This document shows, in pieces, positions 26,261 to 34,762 of a stretch of 64,000 nt of DNA. The notes beneath the pieces were generated by a model. It had not been told where the DNA came from. It searched no databases and saw only the letters and a list, made by a program, of their open reading frames with translations. The position numbers and the translations under genes are program-made. Every line of letters begins with the position of its first letter. Within the stretch, counting starts at the first letter, position 1. The stretch comes from Paramesorhizobium deserti (GTDB lineage Bacteria; Pseudomonadota; Alphaproteobacteria; Rhizobiales; Rhizobiaceae): positions 248,001 through 312,000 of the forward strand of contig NZ_LNTU01000037.1 of NCBI RefSeq assembly GCF_001558695.1, written 5' to 3'.

Positions 26261-27991
26261 ATGACCAAGATACTCGATGACGCAGAAGACTTCGCAGCCA
26301 CCGCGCTTGCAGGCTTTGCAAACGTCTATAGCCGCTATGTCCATCTGGTCCGAGGCGGCGTCATCCGCTCCACCAAAGTCCCGCGCGGGAAGGTTTCCGT
26401 CATCGTCGGCGGCGGCTCCGGTCACTATCCGGCCTTCGCCGGCTATGTCGGCCCCGGCATGGCCGATGCGGCGGTTGCCGGCGAGATATTCGCCTCCCCC
26501 TCGACGGCGGCAATCGCACGGGTCTGCCGCAAGGCCAATCATGGAGGCGGAATCCTGCTTGGCTTTGGCAATTATGCCGGTGATGTTCTCAATTTCGGTG
26601 TTGCGGCCGAACGATTGAAAGCGGAGGGCATAGACGTCAGGATCGTGACCGTCACCGACGATGTCGCCAGCGCGCCCGCGGACCGTCATATCCAGCGCCG
26701 GGGCATTGCCGGCGACTTCACCGTTTTCAAGATCGCCGGTGCCGCCGCCGAAGCCGGCATGCCGCTGGCTGAGGTGGAGCGCGTCACCCGCCATGCCAAT
26801 GCGCGCACCACGTCCCTCGGCGTTGCATTTGGCGGCTGCACGCTGCCGGGCTCCAGGGAACCGCTCTTCACGGTGCCTGCGGGTCGGATGGCGATCGGCC
26901 TCGGCATTCATGGCGAACCCGGCATTCAGGAACGCGATCTTGTGTCCGCAACGGAGCTTTCGACCCTGCTCGTCTCTACTTTGCTAAAAGAACGTCCTGC
27001 CGGCGGAAAACGGGCGGCGGTACTGCTCAATGGTCTTGGTGCGACCAAATATGAGGAACTGTTCGTTCTCTGGAACGCCGTGGAGAAGACACTGCGTTCG
27101 CATGATGTCGAGATCGTGCGTGCAGAAGCCGGGGAACTCGTCACTAGCCTGGACATGCAGGGCTGCTCCCTGACGATCACCTGGTTGGACGATGAACTCG
27201 AGCGGCTATGGCTTGCCCCTTGCGATACGCCGGTATTCCGGCGTGGCGAAACCTTCCGGACCGAGAAAATTGACATAACCCCGAAGGACGAAGACGAAGC
27301 ACCCGCCTATCCGCCTTCTTCCGAGGCATCGAGACAGGACGCGGCCTGCCTGGCCGGTCTCTTCAACGTAATTGTCGATGCTCTTGAGAAAAACGAGCAG
27401 GAACTCGGCCTCATGGATGCGCATGCCGGCGACGGCGATCATGGTCAGGGCATGCGCCGGGGTGCCACTGCCGCGAAGAAGGCGATCCATGCGGCAGTCG
27501 AAAGCGGCGCCGGCGCAAAGTCGGCGCTCGCAGTTGCAGGCGATGCGTGGGCGGATCGGGCGGGCGGCACATCTGGTGCGATCTGGGGATTGCTCTTAAG
27601 ATCCTGGAGCGGGGCCTTCTCGGATACAGACCGCTTGAACGCATCTGCCATCGCCAGGGGCGCTCGTGCTGCGGCCGACGACGTGACACGGATCGGCGGC
27701 GCCAAAATCGGCGACAAGACGCTGGTCGACGCCCTTCTTCCCTTCGTCGGCACCCTGGAGAAGAACATATCGGAAGGACAATCGCTATCGAAAGCATGGA
27801 ACGATGCCGCGTCCGCCGCACAGACAGCAGCGGAGGCGACGGCGCCGCTTTCCCCGCGCCTCGGGCGCGCACGTCCATTGGCAGAACGCAGCATTGGCCA
27901 TCCGGATCCAGGCGCCATCTCCCTTGCGCTAATCGCGAAAGTGATAGGGACCCGCATAAGCGAACAAGCACAGCAGGCGTTATCGATCTGA
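26261..27991 (+). CDS. Single-chain dihydroxyacetone-type kinase (DhaK-DhaL fusion, DAK family)
   Basis: This 576-residue ATP-dependent kinase has a DhaK domain at residues about 1-330 and a DhaL domain at about 365-576. The DhaK part shows VSVIVGGGSGHYPAFAGYVG and the covalent-substrate histidine in GLGIHGEPG. The DhaL part shows the magnesium aspartates in DAHAGDGDHGQGM and the end motif LAERSIGHPDPGA. Members phosphorylate dihydroxyacetone, glyceraldehyde or erythrulose. The ATG at MTKILDD was chosen because the upstream open frame of 61 codons is not DhaK-like and GGGAG precedes this ATG. It is divergent from tkt-fbp-fba, which would use its dihydroxyacetone phosphate. Confidence 0.88.
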   Translation: MTKILDDAEDFAATALAGFANVYSRYVHLVRGGVIRSTKVPRGKVSVIVGGGSGHYPAFAGYVGPGMADAAVAGEIFASPSTAAIARVCRKANHGGGILLGFGNYAGDVLNFGVAAERLKAEGIDVRIVTVTDDVASAPADRHIQRRGIAGDFTVFKIAGAAAEAGMPLAEVERVTRHANARTTSLGVAFGGCTLPGSREPLFTVPAGRMAIGLGIHGEPGIQERDLVSATELSTLLVSTLLKERPAGGKRAAVLLNGLGATKYEELFVLWNAVEKTLRSHDVEIVRAEAGELVTSLDMQGCSLTITWLDDELERLWLAPCDTPVFRRGETFRTEKIDITPKDEDEAPAYPPSSEASRQDAACLAGLFNVIVDALEKNEQELGLMDAHAGDGDHGQGMRRGATAAKKAIHAAVESGAGAKSALAVAGDAWADRAGGTSGAIWGLLLRSWSGAFSDTDRLNASAIARGARAAADDVTRIGGAKIGDKTLVDALLPFVGTLEKNISEGQSLSKAWNDAASAAQTAAEATAPLSPRLGRARPLAERSIGHPDPGAISLALIAKVIGTRISEQAQQALSI

Positions 27992-28088
27992 TCGTTCGGT
28001 ACCATCCTCCGCTAAGGATGCTTGCCGCTGGCCAGCGGGGGCATCAAGCCGCCCGCTGAATAAGGATTGAACGGCCGGCAGTCTGAGT

Positions 28089-28739
28089 TCAGGCTGCTCC
28101 CGCTATCTCCAGGACTGCACCAGCCGCCTGTTTGCGCTGCGCCATATGATCGATCAGATCCTTGATCGTGACGAGAAGCAGGCCATGTCTTTCGGCAAAG
28201 AGCATGAGCTCGGGTAGCCGCGCCATCGTCCCGTCATCATTGGCGACTTCGCAGATCGTGCCAGAGGGGTACCGCCCCGCCAGACGACAGAGGTCGACGG
28301 CGGCTTCGGTATGCCCCGCTCGGCCGAGAACGCCGTCAGGATTGGCTCTTAATGGAAAGATGTGGCCCGGGCGGGCGAACTCTTCGGGGCGGGCGCTGTC
28401 TTCGACCAGCGCCCGGATCGTTTTCGCGCGGTCGGCCGCCGAGATGCCGGTCGTCGTGCCGGGGATGTAGTCCACCGAAACCGTGAATGCCGTCTTATGA
28501 TATTCGGTGTTGCGCGGCACCATCAAGGGAAGATCGAGCGCGTCCAGACGTTCGCCTTCCATCGCCACGCAAATCAAGCCGCGGGCGTAGTTCATCATGA
28601 AGGCGACGGCCTGCGGGGTAATGCTGTCCGAGGCGATGATGATGTCGCCTTCATTCTCGCGATCCTCGTCGTCGACAACGATCACCATTTCTCCACGGGC
28701 GATCGCCTCGATTGCATCTTCGATTTTAGAGATAGTCAT
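28089..28739 (-). CDS. ribB: RibB, 3,4-dihydroxy-2-butanone-4-phosphate synthase
   Basis: This 216-residue enzyme makes 3,4-dihydroxy-2-butanone 4-phosphate and formate from ribulose 5-phosphate for riboflavin synthesis. The acidic metal motif VVDDEDRENEGDIIIASD is intact, as are TGISAADRAKTI and the late motif RAGHTEAAVDLCRLAG. It is a stand-alone RibB without the RibA domain. The start MTISKIED was chosen by family length; AAAGG precedes it. An FMN riboswitch lies about 125 bases upstream on the same strand, so the gene should be repressed by FMN. It sits between two carbon-source islands rich in flavoprotein dehydrogenases rather than among other riboflavin genes. Confidence 0.92.
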   Translation of the reverse strand: MTISKIEDAIEAIARGEMVIVVDDEDRENEGDIIIASDSITPQAVAFMMNYARGLICVAMEGERLDALDLPLMVPRNTEYHKTAFTVSVDYIPGTTTGISAADRAKTIRALVEDSARPEEFARPGHIFPLRANPDGVLGRAGHTEAAVDLCRLAGRYPSGTICEVANDDGTMARLPELMLFAERHGLLLVTIKDLIDHMAQRKQAAGAVLEIAGAA

Positions 28740-28863
28740 TCCAAGCCTTTCAAGGGTTAGCCGGTGGCCGGCATCTTCGTGCTCGTGACCGAGCGCCAAA
28801 TATCCCTTGGGCGAACAAGCATCGATCCGCCGACATACGGACGGCGTTCGCTACATTGTTCTC

Positions 28864-28999
28864 TTCCATCCGGACTATACCGTCGGCTCCGGCATCGCAC
28901 CGGATCTGCTGACCTTTCGGGGTTGCCGAAAGCGCTCGCGGGCTCCGGGATCTCTCCCGATACCGCCGGTGGGGAATTTCACCCCGCCCTGAGAACATT
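28864..28999 (-). promoter_or_regulatory. FMN riboswitch (RFN element) controlling ribB
   Basis: Read on the minus strand, the region contains the conserved blocks of the RFN element in order: GGGCGGGGTGAAATTCCCC, then ACCGGCGGTA, then AGCCCGCGAGC, GGTCAGCAGATCCGGT, GAGCCGACGGTATAGTCCGG and ATGGAAGA. The terminal pairing TTCTC...GAAGAG-like and the multibranch layout are as expected. FMN binding to this leader represses the gene downstream, here ribB. Between the element and the ribB start there is a short GCCGG-CCA-CCGGC hairpin near the ribosome-binding region, which may be part of the expression platform. Confidence 0.95.
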
Positions 29000-29182
29000 G
29001 CGTAGATAGGCCAGGGGAACAGCGGAAAGCAAGACAAGAACGCGTGATTTTCGATCGATGGCTCGAATTCCGGCGAGAAGTACCCAGACCGGACACGCTC
29101 GGCGCACGGAACGCGAATCCGAGATACCGAACCCGCGGTTACGGCAGACGGTACCTGGGAGAAACATTCTCTTGAACGAGAG

Positions 29183-29212
29183 TTGACAAATGTCGATGCA
29201 TTTCCGAATAAT
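29183..29212 (+). promoter_or_regulatory. Sigma70-like promoter with internal palindrome
   Basis: TTGACA and AATAAT are separated by 18 bases and point at the CUT2 importer operon starting at 29290. Within the spacer lies AAATG-TCGATG-CATTT (29188-29203), a 5-6-5 inverted repeat suited to a repressor site. The other bases between the riboswitch and this promoter (29000-29182) show nothing I can name. Confidence 0.6.
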
Positions 29213-29289
29213 GTAAAAATCAACTCAGGCAGCGCCTAGCCTGAGGCTATGAACCGGCGCAGATCGGGACGAAATCGGGAGGCCATGCC

Positions 29290-30768
29290 TTGGAATATCT
29301 GCTTGAGGTGGAGGGGCTGCGGAAGTCCTTCGGCGGTGTTGCGGCCCTATCTGACGGGCGTTTGCAACTGCGTGCCGGCTCTGTCCATGCCTTGTGCGGG
29401 GGCAATGGCGCGGGAAAATCCACGTTTCTCAAAATCCTCATGGGAATTCACATGCGCGACGGAGGATCGATCCGCCGCCGCGGCATGGAAGTAGCCTATT
29501 CGACCCCCGCCGAAGCACTCGCTGCCGGCATCGCTATCATTGAGCAGGAACTGAGCCCGGTGCCGCATATGACGGTTGCCGAGAACATCTATCTCGGCCG
29601 TGAACCGTCTGGCCGTTTCAGTGGCATCGATTTCAAGACGATGAACCGCAATGCCCAGGCCTTGCTGGATCGGCTCGGCTTCAATGTCCGCCCATCACAG
29701 CTGATGATGAACCTGTCGGTTGCCCAGGTTCAATTGGTCGAGATCGCCAAGGCATTGAGCCACAATGCCGAAGTCATCTTCATGGACGAGCCGACCTCCG
29801 CTATCGGCGAGAAGGAGGCCCAGCATCTGTTCGAGGCCGTCAAGCGCCTCAAAACCGAGGGCAAAGGCATCGTCTATGTGTCCCATCGCCTCTCGGAGAT
29901 CTTCCAGATCGCCAACTCCTACACCGTCTTCCGGGACGGCAGCTATGTCGGCAGCGGCAATCTCGCGGATATCGACAGGCCCGGGCTCATCCGCATGATC
30001 GTCGGCCGGGAATTGGGAGACGAGTACATCAAGACCAACGCCCCAAGCGTTGTCCCCGGTATCGAAGTATCCGGTCTCACCGCGCCGGGCAAAATCGATG
30101 ACGTGTCCTTTACGGCCTGCAAGGGGGAGATCCTCGGCATATATGGGCTGATGGGTTCCGGTCGAAGCGAAATCTTCAACTGCCTGTTCGGCCTTGATCC
30201 TACCTCCAGGGGACGCATCAGCGTCGACGGCCGGAATATCACGATCGCGAAACCGTCCGATGCGATGGCCCATGGCATCGCGTTCGTCACCGAGGACCGC
30301 AAGCTGACGGGTCTCAACCTGACGGGCAGCGTGCGCAGCAACATCTGCATGGCCAGTCTTCCGGAGCTCAGCCCTCGCCTCAACATGAACCGCCGAATGG
30401 AAGCCGATGCCAGCCGGCAAATGGTGGAACGCTTCGACATCAAGGCCGCGCGGGACACGATGCCTGTTTCCGGTCTTTCCGGCGGCAATCAGCAAAAGGT
30501 CGTTCTCGGCAAATGGTTTCATCGCAAGCCAAAAATCCTGCTGCTTGACGAACCAACCCGCGGCGTCGACGTCGGCGCCAAGCGCGAGATCTACCGCATC
30601 ATCTGCGAGTTCGCCGAAGAGGGCGGCACGGTCGTCATGATCTCCTCGGAGATTGATGAAGTTCTAGGCATGTCCGACCGGATCATGGTCATGCGCCGTG
30701 GGCGATCCGCCGGGATCTACAACAGGGAGCAATCGAACGCGCAATCGCTCGTTCACCTGTCCACCTGA
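29290..30768 (+). CDS. CUT2 sugar or polyol ABC importer ATPase (second importer)
   Basis: This 492-residue RbsA-type ATPase has two nucleotide-binding domains. The first shows Walker A GGNGAGKST and Walker B VIFMDEPTSAI, with a degenerate signature (LSVAQVQLVEIAKAL). The second shows the family's atypical Walker A GLMGSGRSE, an intact [14 protein letters not shown] and [16 protein letters not shown]. The start is a TTG with GGGAGG seven bases before; a nearby ATG is out of frame. It is the first gene of a long plus-strand run that continues with a permease, a binding protein, an SDR and DAK kinases, which points to a polyol or ketose as substrate. Confidence 0.87.
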   Translation: MEYLLEVEGLRKSFGGVAALSDGRLQLRAGSVHALCGGNGAGKSTFLKILMGIHMRDGGSIRRRGMEVAYSTPAEALAAGIAIIEQELSPVPHMTVAENIYLGREPSGRFSGIDFKTMNRNAQALLDRLGFNVRPSQLMMNLSVAQVQLVEIAKALSHNAEVIFMDEPTSAIGEKEAQHLFEAVKRLKTEGKGIVYVSHRLSEIFQIANSYTVFRDGSYVGSGNLADIDRPGLIRMIVGRELGDEYIKTNAPSVVPGIEVSGLTAPGKIDDVSFTACKGEILGIYGLMGSGRSEIFNCLFGLDPTSRGRISVDGRNITIAKPSDAMAHGIAFVTEDRKLTGLNLTGSVRSNICMASLPELSPRLNMNRRMEADASRQMVERFDIKAARDTMPVSGLSGGNQQKVVLGKWFHRKPKILLLDEPTRGVDVGAKREIYRIICEFAEEGGTVVMISSEIDEVLGMSDRIMVMRRGRSAGIYNREQSNAQSLVHLST

Positions 30769-30816
30769 CCTAACAGTCGTGATCCCGACATCGCCGCCAT
30801 TGAAGAGGTAATATCC

Positions 30817-31818
30817 GTGTCCACCGAGAATAGTTCGCTCAGCACCTGGTTCGGCTCCGAACAGCGCAAACTTATCATCCAGGAATATGGGATCTTCGTC
30901 GCATTTCTTCTTTTGGCTTTGGTTCTTTCGATATCGAACGAATATTTCCTGACGGCGGGCAACATCTCCAACGTGCTGCTACAGACGTCCATCAACGGCA
31001 TTCTGGCGATCGGGATGACCTTCGTCATTCTCACCCGGGGCATCGATCTTTCGGTCGGTTCGGTTGTCGCCCTGGCGGGTATCGTCAGTGCAAGTTTCGC
31101 CACCACCTCCTCGACGGCCGGCGTTCCAGGCGCCCCCTACCCGGCTCTCCTCGCCCTTCCTGTGGGTCTTCTGGTCGGCATCGCCTGCGGCGCCATCGTG
31201 GGCATTATCGTCTCGCGGTTCGCGGTGCCGGCCTTCGTTGCCACGCTTGGCATGCTGTCGGCGGCGCGTGGCATGACGCTCCTTTATGGCGGCGGCCGCC
31301 CGGTTCCCGCCCTGACGCCTGAGTTCCGCTGGATCGGTACCGGCAACATCCTGGGCATACCGATGCCGGTCGTGCTGCTCGCGATCGTTTTTCTGGTCTC
31401 GTGGTGGGTTTTGAACCGCACGCGTTTCGGCCGTTACATCTACGCGGTCGGCGGCAACCCGCATGCGGCCGTTACGTCGGGCATCAATGTCTCGCGACTG
31501 CGCCTATCGGTTTACGTCATATCGGGCGGCCTTGCCGGGCTCGCAGGCATGCTGCTTTCGGCCCGAACCGGATCCGCGTTGCCGCAGGCCGGTATCTCGT
31601 ACGAGCTTGATGCCATTGCCGCCGTCGTTATCGGAGGCACGAGCCTCTCGGGCGGGGTGGGCCGCATCACCGGCACACTTGTCGGCGCTCTGATCATCGG
31701 CGTCATGAACAACGGTTTAGATCTGATGGGCGTCCAATCCTATTACCAACAGGTCCTGAAGGGCGCCCTGATCGTCGGCGCCGTCATGCTGGACCAGAAA
31801 CGGAATCAGGGGGTTTGA
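30817..31818 (+). CDS. CUT2 importer permease (second importer)
   Basis: This 333-residue RbsC-like inner-membrane permease shows INGILAIGMTFVILTRGIDL early, VPAFVATLGMLSAARGMTL in the middle and GGTSLSGGVGRITGTLVGA near the end, with eight to ten hydrophobic stretches. The start is GTG after GAGGTAATATCC. It lies 48 bases after the ATPase gene. It pairs with the binding protein encoded next. Confidence 0.87.
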   Translation: MSTENSSLSTWFGSEQRKLIIQEYGIFVAFLLLALVLSISNEYFLTAGNISNVLLQTSINGILAIGMTFVILTRGIDLSVGSVVALAGIVSASFATTSSTAGVPGAPYPALLALPVGLLVGIACGAIVGIIVSRFAVPAFVATLGMLSAARGMTLLYGGGRPVPALTPEFRWIGTGNILGIPMPVVLLAIVFLVSWWVLNRTRFGRYIYAVGGNPHAAVTSGINVSRLRLSVYVISGGLAGLAGMLLSARTGSALPQAGISYELDAIAAVVIGGTSLSGGVGRITGTLVGALIIGVMNNGLDLMGVQSYYQQVLKGALIVGAVMLDQKRNQGV

Positions 31819-31907
31819 AGCCCCTGGCGAAGGGCAGCGGTCGAACCGCATCCCAACTCTTCGGCACGCTGGTGTAGTGGCCGGGAACTCAACGGAGGAG
31901 AAAGAGA

Positions 31908-32897
31908 ATGAAAAAGCTTTTGATTGCGCTTGCGGCAGCGACCGCATTGATGGCCTCACCAACACTGGCGCAGGATAAGAAGATTAAAGTCGGCGCCGCT
32001 GTCTATGGCCTGAACGCGGAATTCATGCAGATATGGTCGGCCGCCCTGGAAGAGCATCCCGCCATCAAGAACGGTGAAGTCGATCTGACCGTATTCGACG
32101 GCCGCTATGACGCCCTCGTCCAGCAGGAGCAGTTCAACACGATGATCACGCAGAAATACGACGCGATCATCTTCGTGCCGATCGACATCGAAGCAGGCGC
32201 AACCGCCGTCCAGGCGGCACATGATGCCGGCATCCCGGTTATCGGATCCAACACGCGTGTGAACTCCGAGCTTCTCGCATCCTATGTCGGTTCGGACGAC
32301 ACCGTCTCCGGCTATATGGAGGCCAAGAACGTCCTCGACAAAATCGGCTGCAAGGGCAACGTCGTGATCCTCGAAGGACCGATCGGCCAATCGGCCCAGA
32401 TCTCCCGTCTGGAAGGCAACAAGAAGGCACTCGCCGAATGCCCGGAAGTAAAGGTTCTGGAAGACCAGACCGCCAACTGGTCGCGTGCCGAAGCCCAAAC
32501 GCTGATGGAAAACTGGCTGACGGCACATCCGGGCCAGATCAACGGCGTCATCGGCCAGAACGATGAAATGGCGCTCGGTGCGATCGAGGCCATCAAGGCA
32601 GCCAATTTGAAGACCGAGGACTTCGCCATTGCCGGCATCGACGGCATCACCGACGCCCTGCATGCCGTCAAGGCCGGCACGATGACATCCATCCTTCAGG
32701 ATGCCCGTGCACAGGCGCAAGGGGCACTTGATCTGGCGATCTTCCACGCAAGGAAGGGTGACTACAAACCGGAATCCGACATCTGGGCCCAATACCCAGA
32801 CATGCCTTTCAATGATGGCAAGGAAGCCGTCTACAACGTTCCGTGGACCCCGGTAACGGTGGAAAACGTCGACAAGCTCCTGGAAGCCCGCAAGTAA
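31908..32897 (+). CDS. CUT2 periplasmic sugar- or polyol-binding protein (second importer)
   Basis: This 329-residue RbsB-like protein has a signal peptide (MKKLLIALAAATALMASPTLA, cleavage before QD). The mature protein shows VGAAVYGLNAEFMQIW, the hinge region IIFVPIDIEAGATAVQAAHD, and GQNDEMALGAIEAIKAANL. The start follows GGAGGAGAAAGAG, a very strong site that suits high expression of a binding protein. A stable hairpin follows the stop. The ligand is unknown; the genes downstream suggest threitol, erythrulose or a related compound. Confidence 0.87.
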   Translation: MKKLLIALAAATALMASPTLAQDKKIKVGAAVYGLNAEFMQIWSAALEEHPAIKNGEVDLTVFDGRYDALVQQEQFNTMITQKYDAIIFVPIDIEAGATAVQAAHDAGIPVIGSNTRVNSELLASYVGSDDTVSGYMEAKNVLDKIGCKGNVVILEGPIGQSAQISRLEGNKKALAECPEVKVLEDQTANWSRAEAQTLMENWLTAHPGQINGVIGQNDEMALGAIEAIKAANLKTEDFAIAGIDGITDALHAVKAGTMTSILQDARAQAQGALDLAIFHARKGDYKPESDIWAQYPDMPFNDGKEAVYNVPWTPVTVENVDKLLEARK

Positions 32898-32905
32898 GCC
32901 AACAT

Positions 32906-32930
32906 TGCGGGGCGGCACCTCCGCCCCGCA
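32906..32930 (+). terminator. GC-rich hairpin between binding-protein and SDR genes
   Basis: TGCGGGGCGG and CCGCCCCGCA form a perfect 10-base stem with a 5-base loop. No T run follows. Such a hairpin after a binding-protein gene usually protects the upstream message or reduces read-through to the genes behind it. Confidence 0.65.
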
Positions 32931-32953
32931 CCGCCAACCGAGGCTTTTCAAAA

Positions 32954-33727
32954 ATGACCGATACAGCTCCCCACATCGATCTAAATTTCCCGCTCTCCAG
33001 CAAGGTTGCCCTCGTAACCGGAGGAGGGTCCGGCATCGGTGCGGCCATCGCTTCCGCCTTCGCCGCGAAGGGGGCGAAGGTCGCTATTCTGGATATCGAC
33101 ATATCCATCGCCACCGCCAAAGCCGATGCGATCGGCGGTAGCGCAAAACCGTTCGCCTGCGACGTTTCCAATATGGACTCGGTCAATAAGGCGATTGCCG
33201 ATGTTCTTGCTGCCTTTGGCCAGATCGATATCGCGGTCAACAGCGCCGGTGTCGTATTCCTCGCGCCGGCGGAGGAACTCTCGCTGGACCACTGGGACAA
33301 GACAATCGATATAAACCTGAAGGGGACCTTCCTGGTCACCCAAGCCGTCGGCAAGGCGATGATTGCAGCCGGTCAGGGCGGCAAGATCATCAACATTGCC
33401 TCACAAGCCGGCACGGTCGCCATCGAAGAGCACGTCGCCTATTGCGCCTCGAAATTCGGGGTCATCGGCATGTCGAAAACCTTTGCCGCCGAATGGGGAC
33501 GCCACGGCATCAATGTCAACACCATCTCACCCACCATCGTCCTGACCGAGCTGGGCAAGAAGGCATGGGCCGGCGAAAAGGGCGAAGCCGCCAAAAAGCG
33601 CATTCCGGCGGGCCGTTTCGCCTATCCGGAAGAGATTGCCGCCGCGGCTGTTTTCCTGGCATCCGCGGGCGCGGAGATGATCACCGGCGCCGATCTCCTG
33701 ATCGACGGCGGATACACGATACTGTGA
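32954..33727 (+). CDS. Short-chain dehydrogenase, probable polyol dehydrogenase
   Basis: This 257-residue NAD(P)-dependent enzyme is a classical SDR. It has the nucleotide motif TGGGSGIG (residues 22-29), NSAGVV, the catalytic serine in INIASQAG and YCASKFG with the Y-x-x-x-K pair, and ends with TGADLLIDGGY. The ATG at MTDTAPH gives the normal SDR length; the frame itself is open for 37 more codons that overlap the binding-protein gene. An SDR followed directly by DAK kinase genes matches the layout described for D-threitol catabolism (dehydrogenase to erythrulose, then erythrulose kinase). That assignment is inference. Confidence 0.83.
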   Translation: MTDTAPHIDLNFPLSSKVALVTGGGSGIGAAIASAFAAKGAKVAILDIDISIATAKADAIGGSAKPFACDVSNMDSVNKAIADVLAAFGQIDIAVNSAGVVFLAPAEELSLDHWDKTIDINLKGTFLVTQAVGKAMIAAGQGGKIINIASQAGTVAIEEHVAYCASKFGVIGMSKTFAAEWGRHGINVNTISPTIVLTELGKKAWAGEKGEAAKKRIPAGRFAYPEEIAAAAVFLASAGAEMITGADLLIDGGYTIL

Positions 33728-33757
33728 GCATCTGGCTCAAAGCTTATAGGAGACACT

Positions 33758-34750
33758 ATGCAGCGATTCATCAACAATCCCGATGAAGTCGTCGAAGATA
33801 CCGTCAAAGGCTTCGTAAAAGCCCATTCCGATATTGTTCGCCTTGCGGAAAACCCGCGCGTGATCGCTGCCAGGAATGCACCTTACCAAGGCAAGGTCGG
33901 CGTCATAACCGGCGGTGGTTCAGGTCATGAGCCGGCCTTCATCGGCTATACCGGCAAGAACATGCTGGACGCAGTCGCCGTCGGCGAACTTTTCTCGTCT
34001 CCAACGGCCAAGAGCTTCTACGACGCCGTTCGCGAAGCCAATGGCGGAAAGGGTGTCGTCTGCCTCTACGGCAACTATGCCGGCGACAACATGAATGTGA
34101 AGATGGCGGTAAAAATGGCCGCTAAAGAGGGCATCGAGGTCGCGACCGTCGTGGCCAATGATGACGTATGTTCAGCCCCGCCGGAAGAACGGAAAAAGCG
34201 CCGCGGCGTGGCGGGCGAGATCTTCATGTGGAAGATCGGCGGCGCCAGGGCGGCAAGCGGTGCTTCGCTTGAGGAAGTCCGCGCAACCGCCCAGAAAGCC
34301 ATCGACAATTGCCGCTCGATCGGCGTCGGCCTTGGTCCCTGTACCCTTCCGGCGGTCGGCCATCCGAACTTCCAGATCGAACCCGGCACGATGGAAGTCG
34401 GCATCGGGCATCACGGCGAGCCCGGCGTGCGTGTGGAGCCCTTGAAGACCGCGGATGCGATCGCCAGGGATATGTGCAGGATCGTTCTCGACGATCATGC
34501 CCTGCCTGAAGGCACCGAGGTCGCGGTGCTTGTTTCGGGCCTCGGCGCGACGCCGCTCAATGAGCTTTATATCCTAAACGACACAATCGAAGCGGAAATC
34601 ACCGGCCGCGGCCTGAAGATATACCGCACCTATGTCGGCAACTATTTTACATCCCTCGAAATGGTCGGTGCCACATTGACCGTCATGGCGCTCGATGCGG
34701 AATTAAAGGAACTCCTCGACGTCGAAGTTCATTGCACAGCGCTTTTGTAA
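33758..34750 (+). CDS. dhaK: DhaK subunit of a DAK-family ketose kinase (copy 1)
   Basis: This 330-residue protein is a stand-alone DhaK. It has VGVITGGGSGHEPAFIGYTG at residues about 47-66, YGNYAGDNMN, RGVAGEIFMWK and the covalent-substrate histidine in EVGIGHHGEPG. The residue before that histidine is also histidine, where isoleucine is usual (GIHGE). DhaK binds the ketose, here perhaps dihydroxyacetone or erythrulose, and needs a DhaL partner, which is encoded next. The start follows AGGAGACACT. No DhaM phosphotransferase gene is seen, so ATP is the likely donor. Confidence 0.88.
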   Translation: MQRFINNPDEVVEDTVKGFVKAHSDIVRLAENPRVIAARNAPYQGKVGVITGGGSGHEPAFIGYTGKNMLDAVAVGELFSSPTAKSFYDAVREANGGKGVVCLYGNYAGDNMNVKMAVKMAAKEGIEVATVVANDDVCSAPPEERKKRRGVAGEIFMWKIGGARAASGASLEEVRATAQKAIDNCRSIGVGLGPCTLPAVGHPNFQIEPGTMEVGIGHHGEPGVRVEPLKTADAIARDMCRIVLDDHALPEGTEVAVLVSGLGATPLNELYILNDTIEAEITGRGLKIYRTYVGNYFTSLEMVGATLTVMALDAELKELLDVEVHCTALL

Positions 34751-34762
34751 GAAAGTTTAGAA

